Part shown: positions 24,070 through 31,127 of the stretch, in pieces
Numbering within the stretch: position 1 is the first letter of the stretch
How the letters are laid out: each line of letters begins with the position of its first letter
NCBI GenBank assembly: GCA_047973235.1
Contig: JBKEBP010000117.1
Coordinates: forward strand, 1-31,127
Length of the DNA: 31,127 bases
Source of the DNA: Aequitasia sp047973235
GTDB lineage: Bacteria; Bacillota; Clostridia; Lachnospirales; Lachnospiraceae
Direction: 5' to 3'
Notes under the pieces: generated by a model
What the model saw: the letters and a program-made list of their open reading frames with translations, nothing else
Databases searched by the model: none
Told to the model about the DNA's origin: nothing
Made by a program: the position numbers and the translations under genes

Positions 24070-25818
24070 ATGAACAACTTAATACAGCAAGCAGAACACT
24101 TAACCAAGGCATTTCATGATACTTATTGGTTATATAGAGACAAGGATGCCGTTCTGGACTTCATGGATGAAGATATTGCAATGCTAGGCTTAGGTATGGT
24201 ACATTCGCTTCGGGGAAAAGCGAATGTGGCTAATCAACTGGCTAAGAACTTTGCATTATATCCTAGGGCCTTTTTACTTTCAAACGAGGAGACAAACATT
24301 ACATATGTTTCCGATACCATTTACTTTGTAGAGGAATTTTTTAACATCACTGTCGATGATGATAGTCATGATGGTGTATTTGCTAACGTTTCGTCCAGTA
24401 TATATTGGGAACAAATCGGTGACACTTTTAAAATTAAACGAATACATATGTCCTCTGTAGATGAAATAATAGGTATTGATTTTCTTATGGAAAACATACC
24501 CGGAGGTGTGGTCTGCTTTAGTGATGATAAAGAAATGACCATGCTAAATTATAATGATGAATTCTTAAGGATTTCAGGATACACTAAAAAAGAACTGGAA
24601 GAAGAATATAATAATAGTTATGCTCTCTTAATTCATAGCGAAGATATTGAAATGGTTCAAGAATTGTTTTCCATCCAGAAAAAGATTGGTAACAAGGTGC
24701 GGCTTGATTACCGTTTAATCGGTAAAAGTGGTGCAAAACATACAATAATTAATATTATGGAATATGGTCAGGTTGTACTTCATGATGGTAAACGTCGTAT
24801 TTATTCCATTTTAATTGATGTTACGGAAACGCAAGTTTTGATAAGTAAACTAAATGATGTAGCTAAGATGAACGAGACAATTGTAGAGTTATCCAGTGAC
24901 ATTGTATTTCAATGGAATCCCATGGAAAATGAAATTTCATTTTCCGAAAATTGGATAGATAAATTCGGTTATTCACCATATACTAAAAACATTTACGAAA
25001 CCATTATTGACAAGAAACTTGTATATGCAGATGATATTGATGCTCTTAAATTATTTATGCAGCAGCTGTTACATAAAGGAACCAGTCTAACGACAGAGCT
25101 TCGCATATACAGGGCTGACAACACTTATATTTGGTGCAGGCTCAAAGCCTCAATGCAGGTTGATGATTCGGGCAACATAACCGAATGTGTAGGTGTAATC
25201 GTAGATATAGATGATGCAAAAGCAGAAGCTGACACACTCAGAAGACAAGCTGAATCCGATGCACTTACCGGCTTATATAATAAATCAACTACTGAACGAC
25301 TAAGTAGAGTATATCTAAGGTCTCTTGACGATCATTCAAAATGTGCCTTTATAATTGTGGATCTGGATAACTTTAAGTCAGTAAATGACGTATATGGACA
25401 CCCAAGAGGTGATATGCTGCTTTCGGATTTTGCTAAAGAATTGATGCGTATATTTAGAAAAGAAGATATCATCGGTAGATTGGGCGGTGATGAATTTGGA
25501 ATTTTAATGAAAGATATTCCAAATGTAGAAATTGTTAAATCTAAGGCCGACGAGATTTTAAATGCTATTAATAAAATCTCAGAAAAGAATAATTACGAAG
25601 TTTCCGGAAGTATAGGTATCGCCTGTAGCTCGTCATGCGACAATTCATACTCTCGCCTATATCATAATGCAGATTTATCATTATATTATGTGAAAACTCG
25701 TGGGAAAAATGACTATTTTGTTTTTGATGAAGAGTGCCTTGATGAAGAAGCCCTATTAGAAGAACGTAAAGTAATTCCAAAAAGAGAAGACCCGGATGCC
25801 TTGGTCCACTTTGTTTAG
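24070..25818 (+). CDS. Diguanylate cyclase with NTF2-like, PAS and PAS-like sensor regions
   Basis: This 582-residue soluble protein has no membrane segment. Residues 1-135 resemble a SnoaL/NTF2-like domain. A PAS domain covers about 140-260, and a PAS/PAC-like domain about 265-395 ends in TECVGVIVDIDDAKAE. The GGDEF domain occupies about 400-555. The active-site motif GGDEF is intact at 472-476, and the product-inhibition I-site RKED is at 463-466 with the required five-residue spacing. The protein should make cyclic di-GMP and be feedback-inhibited, controlled by an intracellular ligand through the N-terminal domains. A GGGATGTGG site precedes the ATG. It is monocistronic, with its own promoter and a strong terminator. 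No EAL domain or c-di-GMP riboswitch was seen nearby. Confidence 0.9.
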   Translation: MNNLIQQAEHLTKAFHDTYWLYRDKDAVLDFMDEDIAMLGLGMVHSLRGKANVANQLAKNFALYPRAFLLSNEETNITYVSDTIYFVEEFFNITVDDDSHDGVFANVSSSIYWEQIGDTFKIKRIHMSSVDEIIGIDFLMENIPGGVVCFSDDKEMTMLNYNDEFLRISGYTKKELEEEYNNSYALLIHSEDIEMVQELFSIQKKIGNKVRLDYRLIGKSGAKHTIINIMEYGQVVLHDGKRRIYSILIDVTETQVLISKLNDVAKMNETIVELSSDIVFQWNPMENEISFSENWIDKFGYSPYTKNIYETIIDKKLVYADDIDALKLFMQQLLHKGTSLTTELRIYRADNTYIWCRLKASMQVDDSGNITECVGVIVDIDDAKAEADTLRRQAESDALTGLYNKSTTERLSRVYLRSLDDHSKCAFIIVDLDNFKSVNDVYGHPRGDMLLSDFAKELMRIFRKEDIIGRLGGDEFGILMKDIPNVEIVKSKADEILNAINKISEKNNYEVSGSIGIACSSSCDNSYSRLYHNADLSLYYVKTRGKNDYFVFDEECLDEEALLEERKVIPKREDPDALVHFV

Positions 25819-25867
25819 GAAGCAAGGATTCACCACAAAGTATCCTACCGGTACTATGTAATCGCAG

Positions 25868-25918
25868 CTACAGCCGAGAGTCACATTTGACCGTGAGTCT
25901 CGGCTGTAGTTTGTTTTA
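25868..25918 (+). terminator. Strong terminator between the diguanylate cyclase gene and the convergent membrane protein gene
   Basis: CTACAGCCGAGAGTCAC (25868-25884) pairs with GTGAGTCTCGGCTGTAG (25893-25909), 16 of 17 positions, with an 8-base loop, followed by TTTGTTTTA. It abuts the stop of the converging gene at 25919, so it can shield both genes. Confidence 0.88.
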
Positions 25919-26581
25919 CTAAAAATATACTTCCATAAATTTCCTTATATTATCATAATTATCAGTATGTCCGGTTACACACAAATATGCCGGCTCATAT
26001 TGGTATAGTCCGACATCAGCTAAATGTGAACTATTCGGTATACTCAACATAGTGCCTTCTATATAATCCTCGTATTTCTCATAATCATCACCTAATACTT
26101 CTTCCCAATCTGCAAATGCCCCTTGTTCTTTGTATCGGTTATAAACTGATTCATTGCATATAATTAAATCATTTTCACCTACATCAGATAAAGTAATCAG
26201 CAGTTTTGCATCGTTTCCTTGCACCTCACTATCAGATGATGTCGATAAATCAATGTTGACCATTTCATTCTTTTCACCGGTTCCTATTTTTTCCAAGATT
26301 TTATCCGCTTCTATTTCGTCTATTCCTGTCTCCATCCGGTTTGCATCTATAACAGCAAGCGATAACAGTATATCTTTATTCTTATTTTGTACTACACTAA
26401 ATATGATACTAATAAGCATGATTACAGCTGCTATGATTACTAATACAAACTTGTAATATTCCCAGAGATACCCTAGCTTATCTTTAAAGCCCATCTGTCT
26501 TAGTCTTTGTTTTTGAAGCTCTCTTCGTTCCTTGTTAGTTAGGTCCGACTCGTACTTTTGATTTATATTTTCTTCTGCCAT
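25919..26581 (-). CDS. Single-pass membrane protein of unknown function
   Basis: I do not recognise a named family. Starting at ATG 26581, which has AGGAG 6 bases before it (a longer frame to 26644 lacks one), the product is 220 residues. A charged N-terminus (about 1-40; NKERRELQKQRLRQMGFKDK, YLWEYYKF) is followed by one membrane helix (about 45-67, LVIIAAVIMLISIIFSVV) and an acidic outer domain of about 150 residues. The orientation, with the basic part inside, predicts an extracytoplasmic C-terminal domain with few cysteines. Proteins with a similar 'GFKDKL.Y.W.YYK' start before one helix occur in Lachnospiraceae-type genomes as hypothetical proteins. It stands alone, divergent from the DUF1846 gene. 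Confidence 0.75.
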   Translation of the reverse strand: MAEENINQKYESDLTNKERRELQKQRLRQMGFKDKLGYLWEYYKFVLVIIAAVIMLISIIFSVVQNKNKDILLSLAVIDANRMETGIDEIEADKILEKIGTGEKNEMVNIDLSTSSDSEVQGNDAKLLITLSDVGENDLIICNESVYNRYKEQGAFADWEEVLGDDYEKYEDYIEGTMLSIPNSSHLADVGLYQYEPAYLCVTGHTDNYDNIRKFMEVYF

Positions 26582-26702
26582 GACTATTCTCCTAAACTCA
26601 TTTTTAGTATCTATACTTTGTATTCTAACATATCTTACTACCAATATCGTAAAACTTCTGCCTAGAAAGGATAAAAGTTGATGCTTTTAATATTCCTGCA
26701 TG

Positions 26703-26730
26703 TTAGAATTAATATATGTATCGATATAAT
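26703..26730 (+). promoter_or_regulatory. Possible promoter of the DUF1846-polymerase operon
   Basis: TTAGAA (26703-26708), a 16-base spacer and TATAAT (26725-26730). The -10 is consensus and the -35 matches at four positions. It lies 34 bases before the DUF1846 ATG and excludes an upstream in-frame start at 26678. Confidence 0.5.
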
Positions 26731-26764
26731 TAGAAAATATTACACAAAATGGAGAATACAGTTT

Positions 26765-28228
26765 ATGAAAATCGGATTTGGCAACGAAAAGTACCTTGAC
26801 ATGCAGTCATCACATATTAAAGAAAGGATAAATAAGTTTGGTGGTAAACTATATCTTGAATTTGGCGGTAAACTATTTGATGACTACCATGCTTCGAGAG
26901 TTCTTCCGGGATTCCTTCCCAATTCCAAACTACAAATGCTGCTTTCGCTTTCTGAGCAAGCGGAGATAGTTATAGCTATTAGTGCCTCAGATATTGAGAA
27001 AAATAAGATGAGAGGTGACCTGGGAATTACATACGACAATGATGTCCTACGTCTTATGAATGAATTTGAACATCATGGACTTTATGTCGGAAGTGTTGTA
27101 ATGACTCAGTATTCAAATCAACAATCAGCAGATATATTCAAGAATCGTTTGACAAAACTTGGCATCAGAGTATACACACATTATATGATATCAGGCTATC
27201 CGAATAATATAACCACCATAGTTAGTGACGAAGGATATGGCAAAAATGAATATATTGAAACCAAACGACCCCTAGTTGTTGTAACCGCTCCCGGTCCCGG
27301 AAGTGGTAAGATGGCTACATGTTTATCTCAACTCTATCATGAACACAAAAGAGGAATTGAGGCGGGATATGCCAAATACGAAACCTTCCCAATATGGAAT
27401 TTGCCGCTAAAGCATCCTGTTAATTTGGCTTACGAAGCAGCAACCGCTGATTTAAATGATGTAAACTTAATCGATCCTTTTCATCTTGACGCATATGGTG
27501 TTACTACTGTGAATTATAATCGTGATGTTGAGGTATTCCCTGTTTTAAATGCAATATTCGATCGCATTTATGGTGACAGCCCATACAAATCGCCTACTGA
27601 CATGGGTGTAAATATGGCTGGAAACTGTATTTCTGACGACGAGATATGCAGAGACGCTTCTCGCCAAGAAATCATCCGCAGATATTATCAAGCTGTCGCC
27701 GGTATGATGGAGGGGACGCGTTCTGAGGATGAAGTATATAAAATCGAATTACTTATGAAACAGGAAAATCTCGAAAAGGAGCAACGCGCCACTGTTTTAA
27801 CTTCTCTTGCAAAAGAAGAGGAAACCGGAGGCCCTGCTGCTGCTATTGAACTATCTGATGGAACCATGATAACGGGAAAGACCGGTGAACTGCTCGGTGC
27901 ATGTGCTGCTGTATTGCTAAATTCTATTAAAGTATTAGCCGATATACCACATAAACACAAAATAATTTCCCCAAGTGCTATTGAGCCCATTCAACTTCTC
28001 AAAACACAATATCTTGGGAGTAAAAACCCTAGGCTGCATAGTGATGAAGTTCTGATTGCATTATCTGCAACAGCCGCTATAAATGTGGATGCTAAAGATG
28101 CCTTATCTATGCTTCCAAGACTAAGAGGTTGTCAACTGCATTCAACTGTATTATTATCTGATGTAGATAAGTCTACCTTTAGAAGACTTGGCATAGATGT
28201 GACCTGTGAACCAAAGACCGGAGCGTAA
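26765..28228 (+). CDS. DUF1846/UPF0371 family protein
   Basis: This 487-residue protein has the usual family length (about 490-500). It begins MKIGFGNEKYLDMQSSHI and has the hallmark FGGKLYLEFGGKLFDDYHASRVLPGF. The P-loop-like stretch APGPGSGKMATCLSQLYHE has GPGSGK at 177-182. The start at 26765 follows GGAG at 10 bases. The family is widespread in Firmicutes and has solved structures but, to my knowledge, no proven function; the P-loop suggests nucleotide or phosphate binding. The UmuC-like polymerase gene starts 40 bases later in the same direction, so the genes may be co-transcribed, although DUF1846 genes also occur without polymerase neighbours. Confidence 0.88.
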   Translation: MKIGFGNEKYLDMQSSHIKERINKFGGKLYLEFGGKLFDDYHASRVLPGFLPNSKLQMLLSLSEQAEIVIAISASDIEKNKMRGDLGITYDNDVLRLMNEFEHHGLYVGSVVMTQYSNQQSADIFKNRLTKLGIRVYTHYMISGYPNNITTIVSDEGYGKNEYIETKRPLVVVTAPGPGSGKMATCLSQLYHEHKRGIEAGYAKYETFPIWNLPLKHPVNLAYEAATADLNDVNLIDPFHLDAYGVTTVNYNRDVEVFPVLNAIFDRIYGDSPYKSPTDMGVNMAGNCISDDEICRDASRQEIIRRYYQAVAGMMEGTRSEDEVYKIELLMKQENLEKEQRATVLTSLAKEEETGGPAAAIELSDGTMITGKTGELLGACAAVLLNSIKVLADIPHKHKIISPSAIEPIQLLKTQYLGSKNPRLHSDEVLIALSATAAINVDAKDALSMLPRLRGCQLHSTVLLSDVDKSTFRRLGIDVTCEPKTGA

Positions 28229-28268
28229 TTAACATAGGTGTATTTGAATTATAAGGAGGTTTTTTGAC

Positions 28269-29792
28269 ATGAGTAACAGAACATATGTCGCAATCGACCT
28301 AAAATCATTTTATGCTTCTGTTGAATGTATCGAGAGAGGTCTGGATCCGATGACTACAAATCTAGTCGTTGCAGATGCAAGCCGTACAACTAAAACTATT
28401 TGTCTGGCAGTTACCCCTTCGCTTAAATCCTATGGCATATCAGGGAGAGCTCGTCTGTTTGAAGTTGTGCGTGCCGTCAAGGATGCCAATGCAAAGCGCC
28501 AAAGATATGCTCCCGGATATAAATTCACGGGAGCATCTTTTGATGCTTCACGCATAAACTCATCACGTGAACTCGCAATCGACTATATTGTTGCCCCTCC
28601 GCAAATGTCACATTATATGAAGTGCAGCACGGAGATTTATAATATTTATTTGAAATATGTAGCACCTGAAGATATCCACGTATACTCTATCGATGAAGTC
28701 TTCATGGATATTACTGATTATCTGCATGCTGCTAATCTCTCACCTAGAGAATTCACTATGAAAGTTATCCTTGATGTGCTAAACACAACAGGCATTACCG
28801 CTACTGCCGGTATTGGAACCAACTTGTATTTGTGTAAAATAGCCATGGATATTGAAGCTAAACATATTCCTGCAGATGAAAATGGGGTACGAATTGCAGA
28901 ACTGGATGAAATGTCATATCGGCATTTACTATGGTCACATCGTCCTCTCATTGATTTCTGGCGTGTTGGAAGGGGCTATTCAAAAAAGCTTGAAACCTAT
29001 GGTATCTTTACCATGGGTGATGTGGCACGCTGCTCTATCGGTAAACCTGATGATTATTATAATGAAGACTTACTATACAAGTTATTTGGTGTAAATGCGG
29101 AATTGCTAATTGACCATGCTTGGGGCTATGAACCATGTACTATGGCTGAAATAAAGGCTTATAAACCGAGTACCAACAGTATTGGATCCGGGCAAGTACT
29201 AATGAGTCCATATCCCTTCGCTAAAGCAAGGCTAATTGTACGTGAAATGACTGATTTGTTAGTACTTGATCTGGTAGATAAAGGATTAGTTACTGACCAG
29301 CTCGTGCTGACGATTGGATATGATATTGAAAATCTGAGTAAGACCTCACAGAAGTCAAAATACAAAGGTGAAATAACGACAGACTATTATGGAAGAGCTG
29401 TTCCTAAACATGCTCATGGCACCACTAATCTATCCGGTCATACCTCTTCTACAAAATTGATTATGGATGCAGTTACTAAGCTCTTCGAACGTATTGTAGA
29501 TCAGAATTTGTTTGTAAGGCGTGTTAACATAACTGCTAATAATGTCGTAGATGAAGTCTCCGCTTCAAAAGAGCCGGACATGGAACAGATGAACTTATTT
29601 ACTGATTATGATTCTATAGAAGCTCAAAAAAAGGAAGAAGAGGCCGAACTCAAGCGTGAAAAGAAGCGGCAGCAGGCAGTTTTGGAAATATCAAAAAAAT
29701 ATGGTAAAAATGCTATTTTGAAGGGAATGAATCTGGAAGAAGGTGCAACAACCAAAGATAGAAATGACCAGATAGGAGGACACAAAGCATGA
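28269..29792 (+). CDS. Y-family (UmuC/UvrX-like) translesion DNA polymerase
   Basis: This 507-residue protein has the catalytic core of Y-family polymerases: VAIDLKSFYASVE with metal-binding Asp10, and YSIDEVFMDIT with Asp142-Glu143. The thumb/little-finger region reaches about residue 430. QMNLF at 440-444 matches the sliding-clamp-binding consensus, and a charged, probably helical tail (EEEAELKREKKRQQ) follows. It belongs to the UvrX/YqjW branch typical of Firmicutes, usually partnered by a YolD-like protein as here. AAGGAGG precedes the ATG. The stop overlaps the YolD-like start by 4 bases. It copies past damaged DNA, generally at lower fidelity. No convincing LexA box lies upstream. Confidence 0.93.
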   Translation: MSNRTYVAIDLKSFYASVECIERGLDPMTTNLVVADASRTTKTICLAVTPSLKSYGISGRARLFEVVRAVKDANAKRQRYAPGYKFTGASFDASRINSSRELAIDYIVAPPQMSHYMKCSTEIYNIYLKYVAPEDIHVYSIDEVFMDITDYLHAANLSPREFTMKVILDVLNTTGITATAGIGTNLYLCKIAMDIEAKHIPADENGVRIAELDEMSYRHLLWSHRPLIDFWRVGRGYSKKLETYGIFTMGDVARCSIGKPDDYYNEDLLYKLFGVNAELLIDHAWGYEPCTMAEIKAYKPSTNSIGSGQVLMSPYPFAKARLIVREMTDLLVLDLVDKGLVTDQLVLTIGYDIENLSKTSQKSKYKGEITTDYYGRAVPKHAHGTTNLSGHTSSTKLIMDAVTKLFERIVDQNLFVRRVNITANNVVDEVSASKEPDMEQMNLFTDYDSIEAQKKEEEAELKREKKRQQAVLEISKKYGKNAILKGMNLEEGATTKDRNDQIGGHKA

Positions 29793-30205
29793 GTAAGGCT
29801 ACGAACGATTCATATGACGATATAATAAACTTGCCTCATCACGTTTCTAATACTCATCCTAGAATGTCAATTGAAAACCGTGCCGCTCAATTTTCTCCAT
29901 TTGCAGCGGTGGTAGGACATGACAGTGCTATTAAAGAAACTGCAAGACTCACTAGCAGACGTATAGAGTTGAGTGAAGGTGAAATAGCTAAAATAGACTC
30001 GGTGCTCCGGATAATATCAGAACGTGTTTCGACTCAACCTGATATAACCATTACATACTATCTTCCCGATGAAAAAAAATCCGGTGGAGCATATATCACT
30101 ACCACCGGTAAAGTTAAAAAAGTTGATGAATATTCCCACACTCTTGTATTTATTGATGGTACAAACATCTTAATTAAAGACATCCTTGAAATAGAGCTTG
30201 TCTAA
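29789..30205 (+). CDS. YolD-like protein, partner of the Y-family polymerase
   Basis: This 138-residue protein has the family pattern: YDDIINLPHHVSNTHPRMSIENRAAQFSPFAAVVGHDSAIKET in the first half, then a compact beta-rich half (TITYYLPDEKKSGGAYITTTGKVKKVDEY). Its ATG overlaps the polymerase stop (ATGA), so it is translationally coupled. In Bacillus, YolD-type genes sit in operons with UvrX/YqjW-type polymerases and are thought to act as a UmuD-like accessory; this function remains inferred. AGGAGG lies 11 bases before the start. Confidence 0.85.
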   Translation: MSKATNDSYDDIINLPHHVSNTHPRMSIENRAAQFSPFAAVVGHDSAIKETARLTSRRIELSEGEIAKIDSVLRIISERVSTQPDITITYYLPDEKKSGGAYITTTGKVKKVDEYSHTLVFIDGTNILIKDILEIELV

Positions 30206-30257
30206 TCGTATATGCAGGATCGGATTTCATTTTCGCTATATGGATCCCTATTTAAGC

Positions 30258-30821
30258 TCACATTTTTTCTAATATATATGTACAAACTGTTTCACAAACC
30301 AACGTCCATTCCAACTCACCGACATAGAAATTATCTTTCCTGTATAGTGTCCACAATTTAGGTAAGCCTTCATCTGCTTGAATTCCTTTCAAAGTCTCTT
30401 TCATTTCGGTTGAACTAAATCTTGTCTTCCGCTTAATACATGTTGCTAAAAAAGCTTCTGCCAGTAACGTTTCGGTTGTGTACGTCAAAAGTTCAATACT
30501 GCGTTCCTCAAACATAAGCTGATACTCATATCGAATCGCTGATGGAATAATCACTTCGTCTGTTGATATATCTATTTTTATCCTTTGCTTCAGTCTGTCA
30601 AGTTTAGCTTCCAACACCATACGGATTCCCGGATACTCAAAATCTGTCATAATTTTTGTTACTTTAGTAATTTCAAAACAGATTCTGTCTTCCACTGGAA
30701 CTCTTATGATTTTTTCTACAATCTTTACAGCATCCTCTTCATTCAAAGATAATGCCCTTACGGTTGTATCAATATCCATTGTTGCCCTTGTATCAATCCC
30801 AATTATCGAAGCAACTAGCAT
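30258..30821 (-). pseudogene. Truncated AbiEii/AbiGii-type nucleotidyltransferase toxin gene
   Basis: The 187-residue frame begins MLVASIIGIDTRATMDIDTTV, the nucleotidyltransferase motif region (DxD) that normally lies about 50-60 residues into AbiEii-type toxins of about 290 residues. Codons before the ATG read in frame as CGGFG, so the GG of the usual 'LKGGMLVAS' may survive and the break lies just upstream. After TYTTETLLAE the family normally continues with a Lys/Arg-containing helix and an R-D-F-Y-D-I motif, but here the frame jumps to AFLATCIKRKTRF and the C-terminal 'GLPKLWTLYRKDNF' part. About 35-40 residues with motifs III and IV are missing. GGAGG precedes the ATG, so a short protein could be made, but it should not be catalytically active. 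No AbiEi antitoxin is visible. The comparison rests on family knowledge, not on an alignment. Confidence 0.7.
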
Positions 30822-30850
30822 GCCAAAACCTCCACATATTTCATCTCTTT

Positions 30851-31127
30851 TTAAGCACTGGATACCCCCACTTCTAAAGTGGTGGAAGGAATGTGCCTTC
30901 TCCTTTCAATTAATAATGATTTCCTAGTTTCTAAAGGTTTTAGCTTTTCGCAACTTATAGCTGCGTGTACCTTTTCTCCATCTAGTAACCTTATGTCAAA
31001 GTAGCCAGTGGCTCTACGCCCGTAAACAAAGCATTCTTGCTCTTCGTATAGCACTTTATCGAAGAGTTGAAATCCTTTAACATATTTAGGGGCTTGATTG
31101 CTTTTACGCACACCTTTTTTAGCATTT
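30851..31127 (-). CDS. C-terminal part of an IscB/RRXRR-family HNH nuclease-like protein (continues beyond the window)
   Basis: The minus-strand frame is open from the window edge to a TAA at 30851, 92 codons. It includes RKSNQAPKYVKGFQLFDKVLY, ECFVYGRRATGYFDIRLLDG and KLKPLETRKSLLIERR. These match the C-terminal domain I associate with RRXRR/IscB-type proteins, which are RNA-guided nucleases carried by IS200/IS605-like elements. The RuvC and HNH parts, and any guide RNA gene, would lie upstream, outside the window, so activity cannot be judged. A GTG inside the frame at 31111 is not needed as a start. The stop lies only 29 bases from the AbiEii remnant, which suggests insertion into or next to that gene. 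Confidence 0.6.
   Translation of the reverse strand, partial: NAKKGVRKSNQAPKYVKGFQLFDKVLYEEQECFVYGRRATGYFDIRLLDGEKVHAAISCEKLKPLETRKSLLIERRRHIPSTTLEVGVSSA
30865..30885 (-). repeat. Palindrome inside the 3' end of the IscB-like gene, candidate element-end hairpin
   Basis: CCCCCACTT pairs with AAGTGGTGG around CTA, 8 of 9 pairs, including a perfect 6-bp core. IS200/IS605 elements carry subterminal palindromes near their ends. This one lies 14 bases before the iscB-like stop, next to the apparent junction with the AbiEii remnant. It could also be simple coding sequence. Confidence 0.4.

Noticed and set aside
26825..26880. Internal repeat FGGKLYLEFGGKLF in the DUF1846 protein
   Set aside because: I recall this segment as a conserved family feature, so it is not a recent duplication.
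28277..28290. AGAACATATGTCGC at the start of the polymerase gene resembles a LexA box (10 of 14 bases)
   Set aside because: It lies inside the first codons encoding the conserved RTYVAID segment, lacks the second half-site, and is downstream of the start codon.
28852..29094. Open frame of 80 codons inside the Y-family polymerase gene
   Set aside because: It is in another frame of a gene whose catalytic residues and length are intact; it resembles no family.

Overview
The window is gene-dense, low-GC DNA from an anaerobic Firmicute of class Clostridia. The evidence is the 4-hydroxybutyrate branch of butyrate fermentation, AGGAGG-type ribosome sites, sigma-A style promoters, a Y-family polymerase/YolD pair, and an IscB-like plus AbiEii remnant. 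A gut or oral Lachnospirales-type organism is plausible, but this is an inference from gene content; no rRNA or tRNA gene is present to settle it.

Positions 1-9564 hold an apparently complete route from succinate to butyryl-CoA in two arms around a LysR regulator. The left arm (minus strand) runs 4hbD, abfD, abfT, bcd, etfB, with etfB running off the window. The right arm (plus strand) is cat1-sucD and ends in a strong terminator. Cat1 activates succinate, SucD reduces succinyl-CoA to succinate semialdehyde, 4HbD makes 4-hydroxybutyrate, AbfT adds CoA, AbfD dehydrates to crotonyl-CoA, and Bcd with Etf reduces it. The promoters of both arms share a 21-bp box (19 of 21 identical) overlapping the -35, followed by the same -10. 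This is the best candidate for a new regulatory detail.

Positions 9600-12970 carry an AI-2E family membrane protein, a YbjQ/UPF0145 protein and a cysteine desulfidase/YhaM-like iron-sulfur enzyme. The last two are read from divergent near-consensus promoters. Positions 12974-18065 are a four-gene minus-strand operon: MacB/FtsX-type permease, ABC ATPase, response regulator, sensor kinase. It looks like a sensing and export module for a peptide or other envelope-active compound.

Positions 18149-20392 hold a degenerate ROK-family regulator and an MFS transporter behind a promoter whose -10 lies inside a perfect 8-1-8 palindrome. Positions 20396-23707 (minus) encode an EamA permease, BrnQ and a DAHP synthase, preceded by a hairpin-rich leader. 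Positions 24070-25818 encode a cytoplasmic diguanylate cyclase with an NTF2-like N-terminal domain, two PAS-like regions and intact GGDEF and I-site motifs. Next come a single-pass membrane protein of unknown function, a DUF1846 protein, and a UmuC-like polymerase with its YolD-like partner (4-nt overlap).

The right edge (30258-31127) looks like decayed mobile/defence DNA: an AbiEii-type toxin gene that has lost its N-terminus and its central catalytic motifs, abutting the C-terminal end of an IscB/RRXRR-like protein that continues beyond the window. No CRISPR array, rRNA or tRNA was seen. The only gene-free stretch over 300 bases is 23708-24069.
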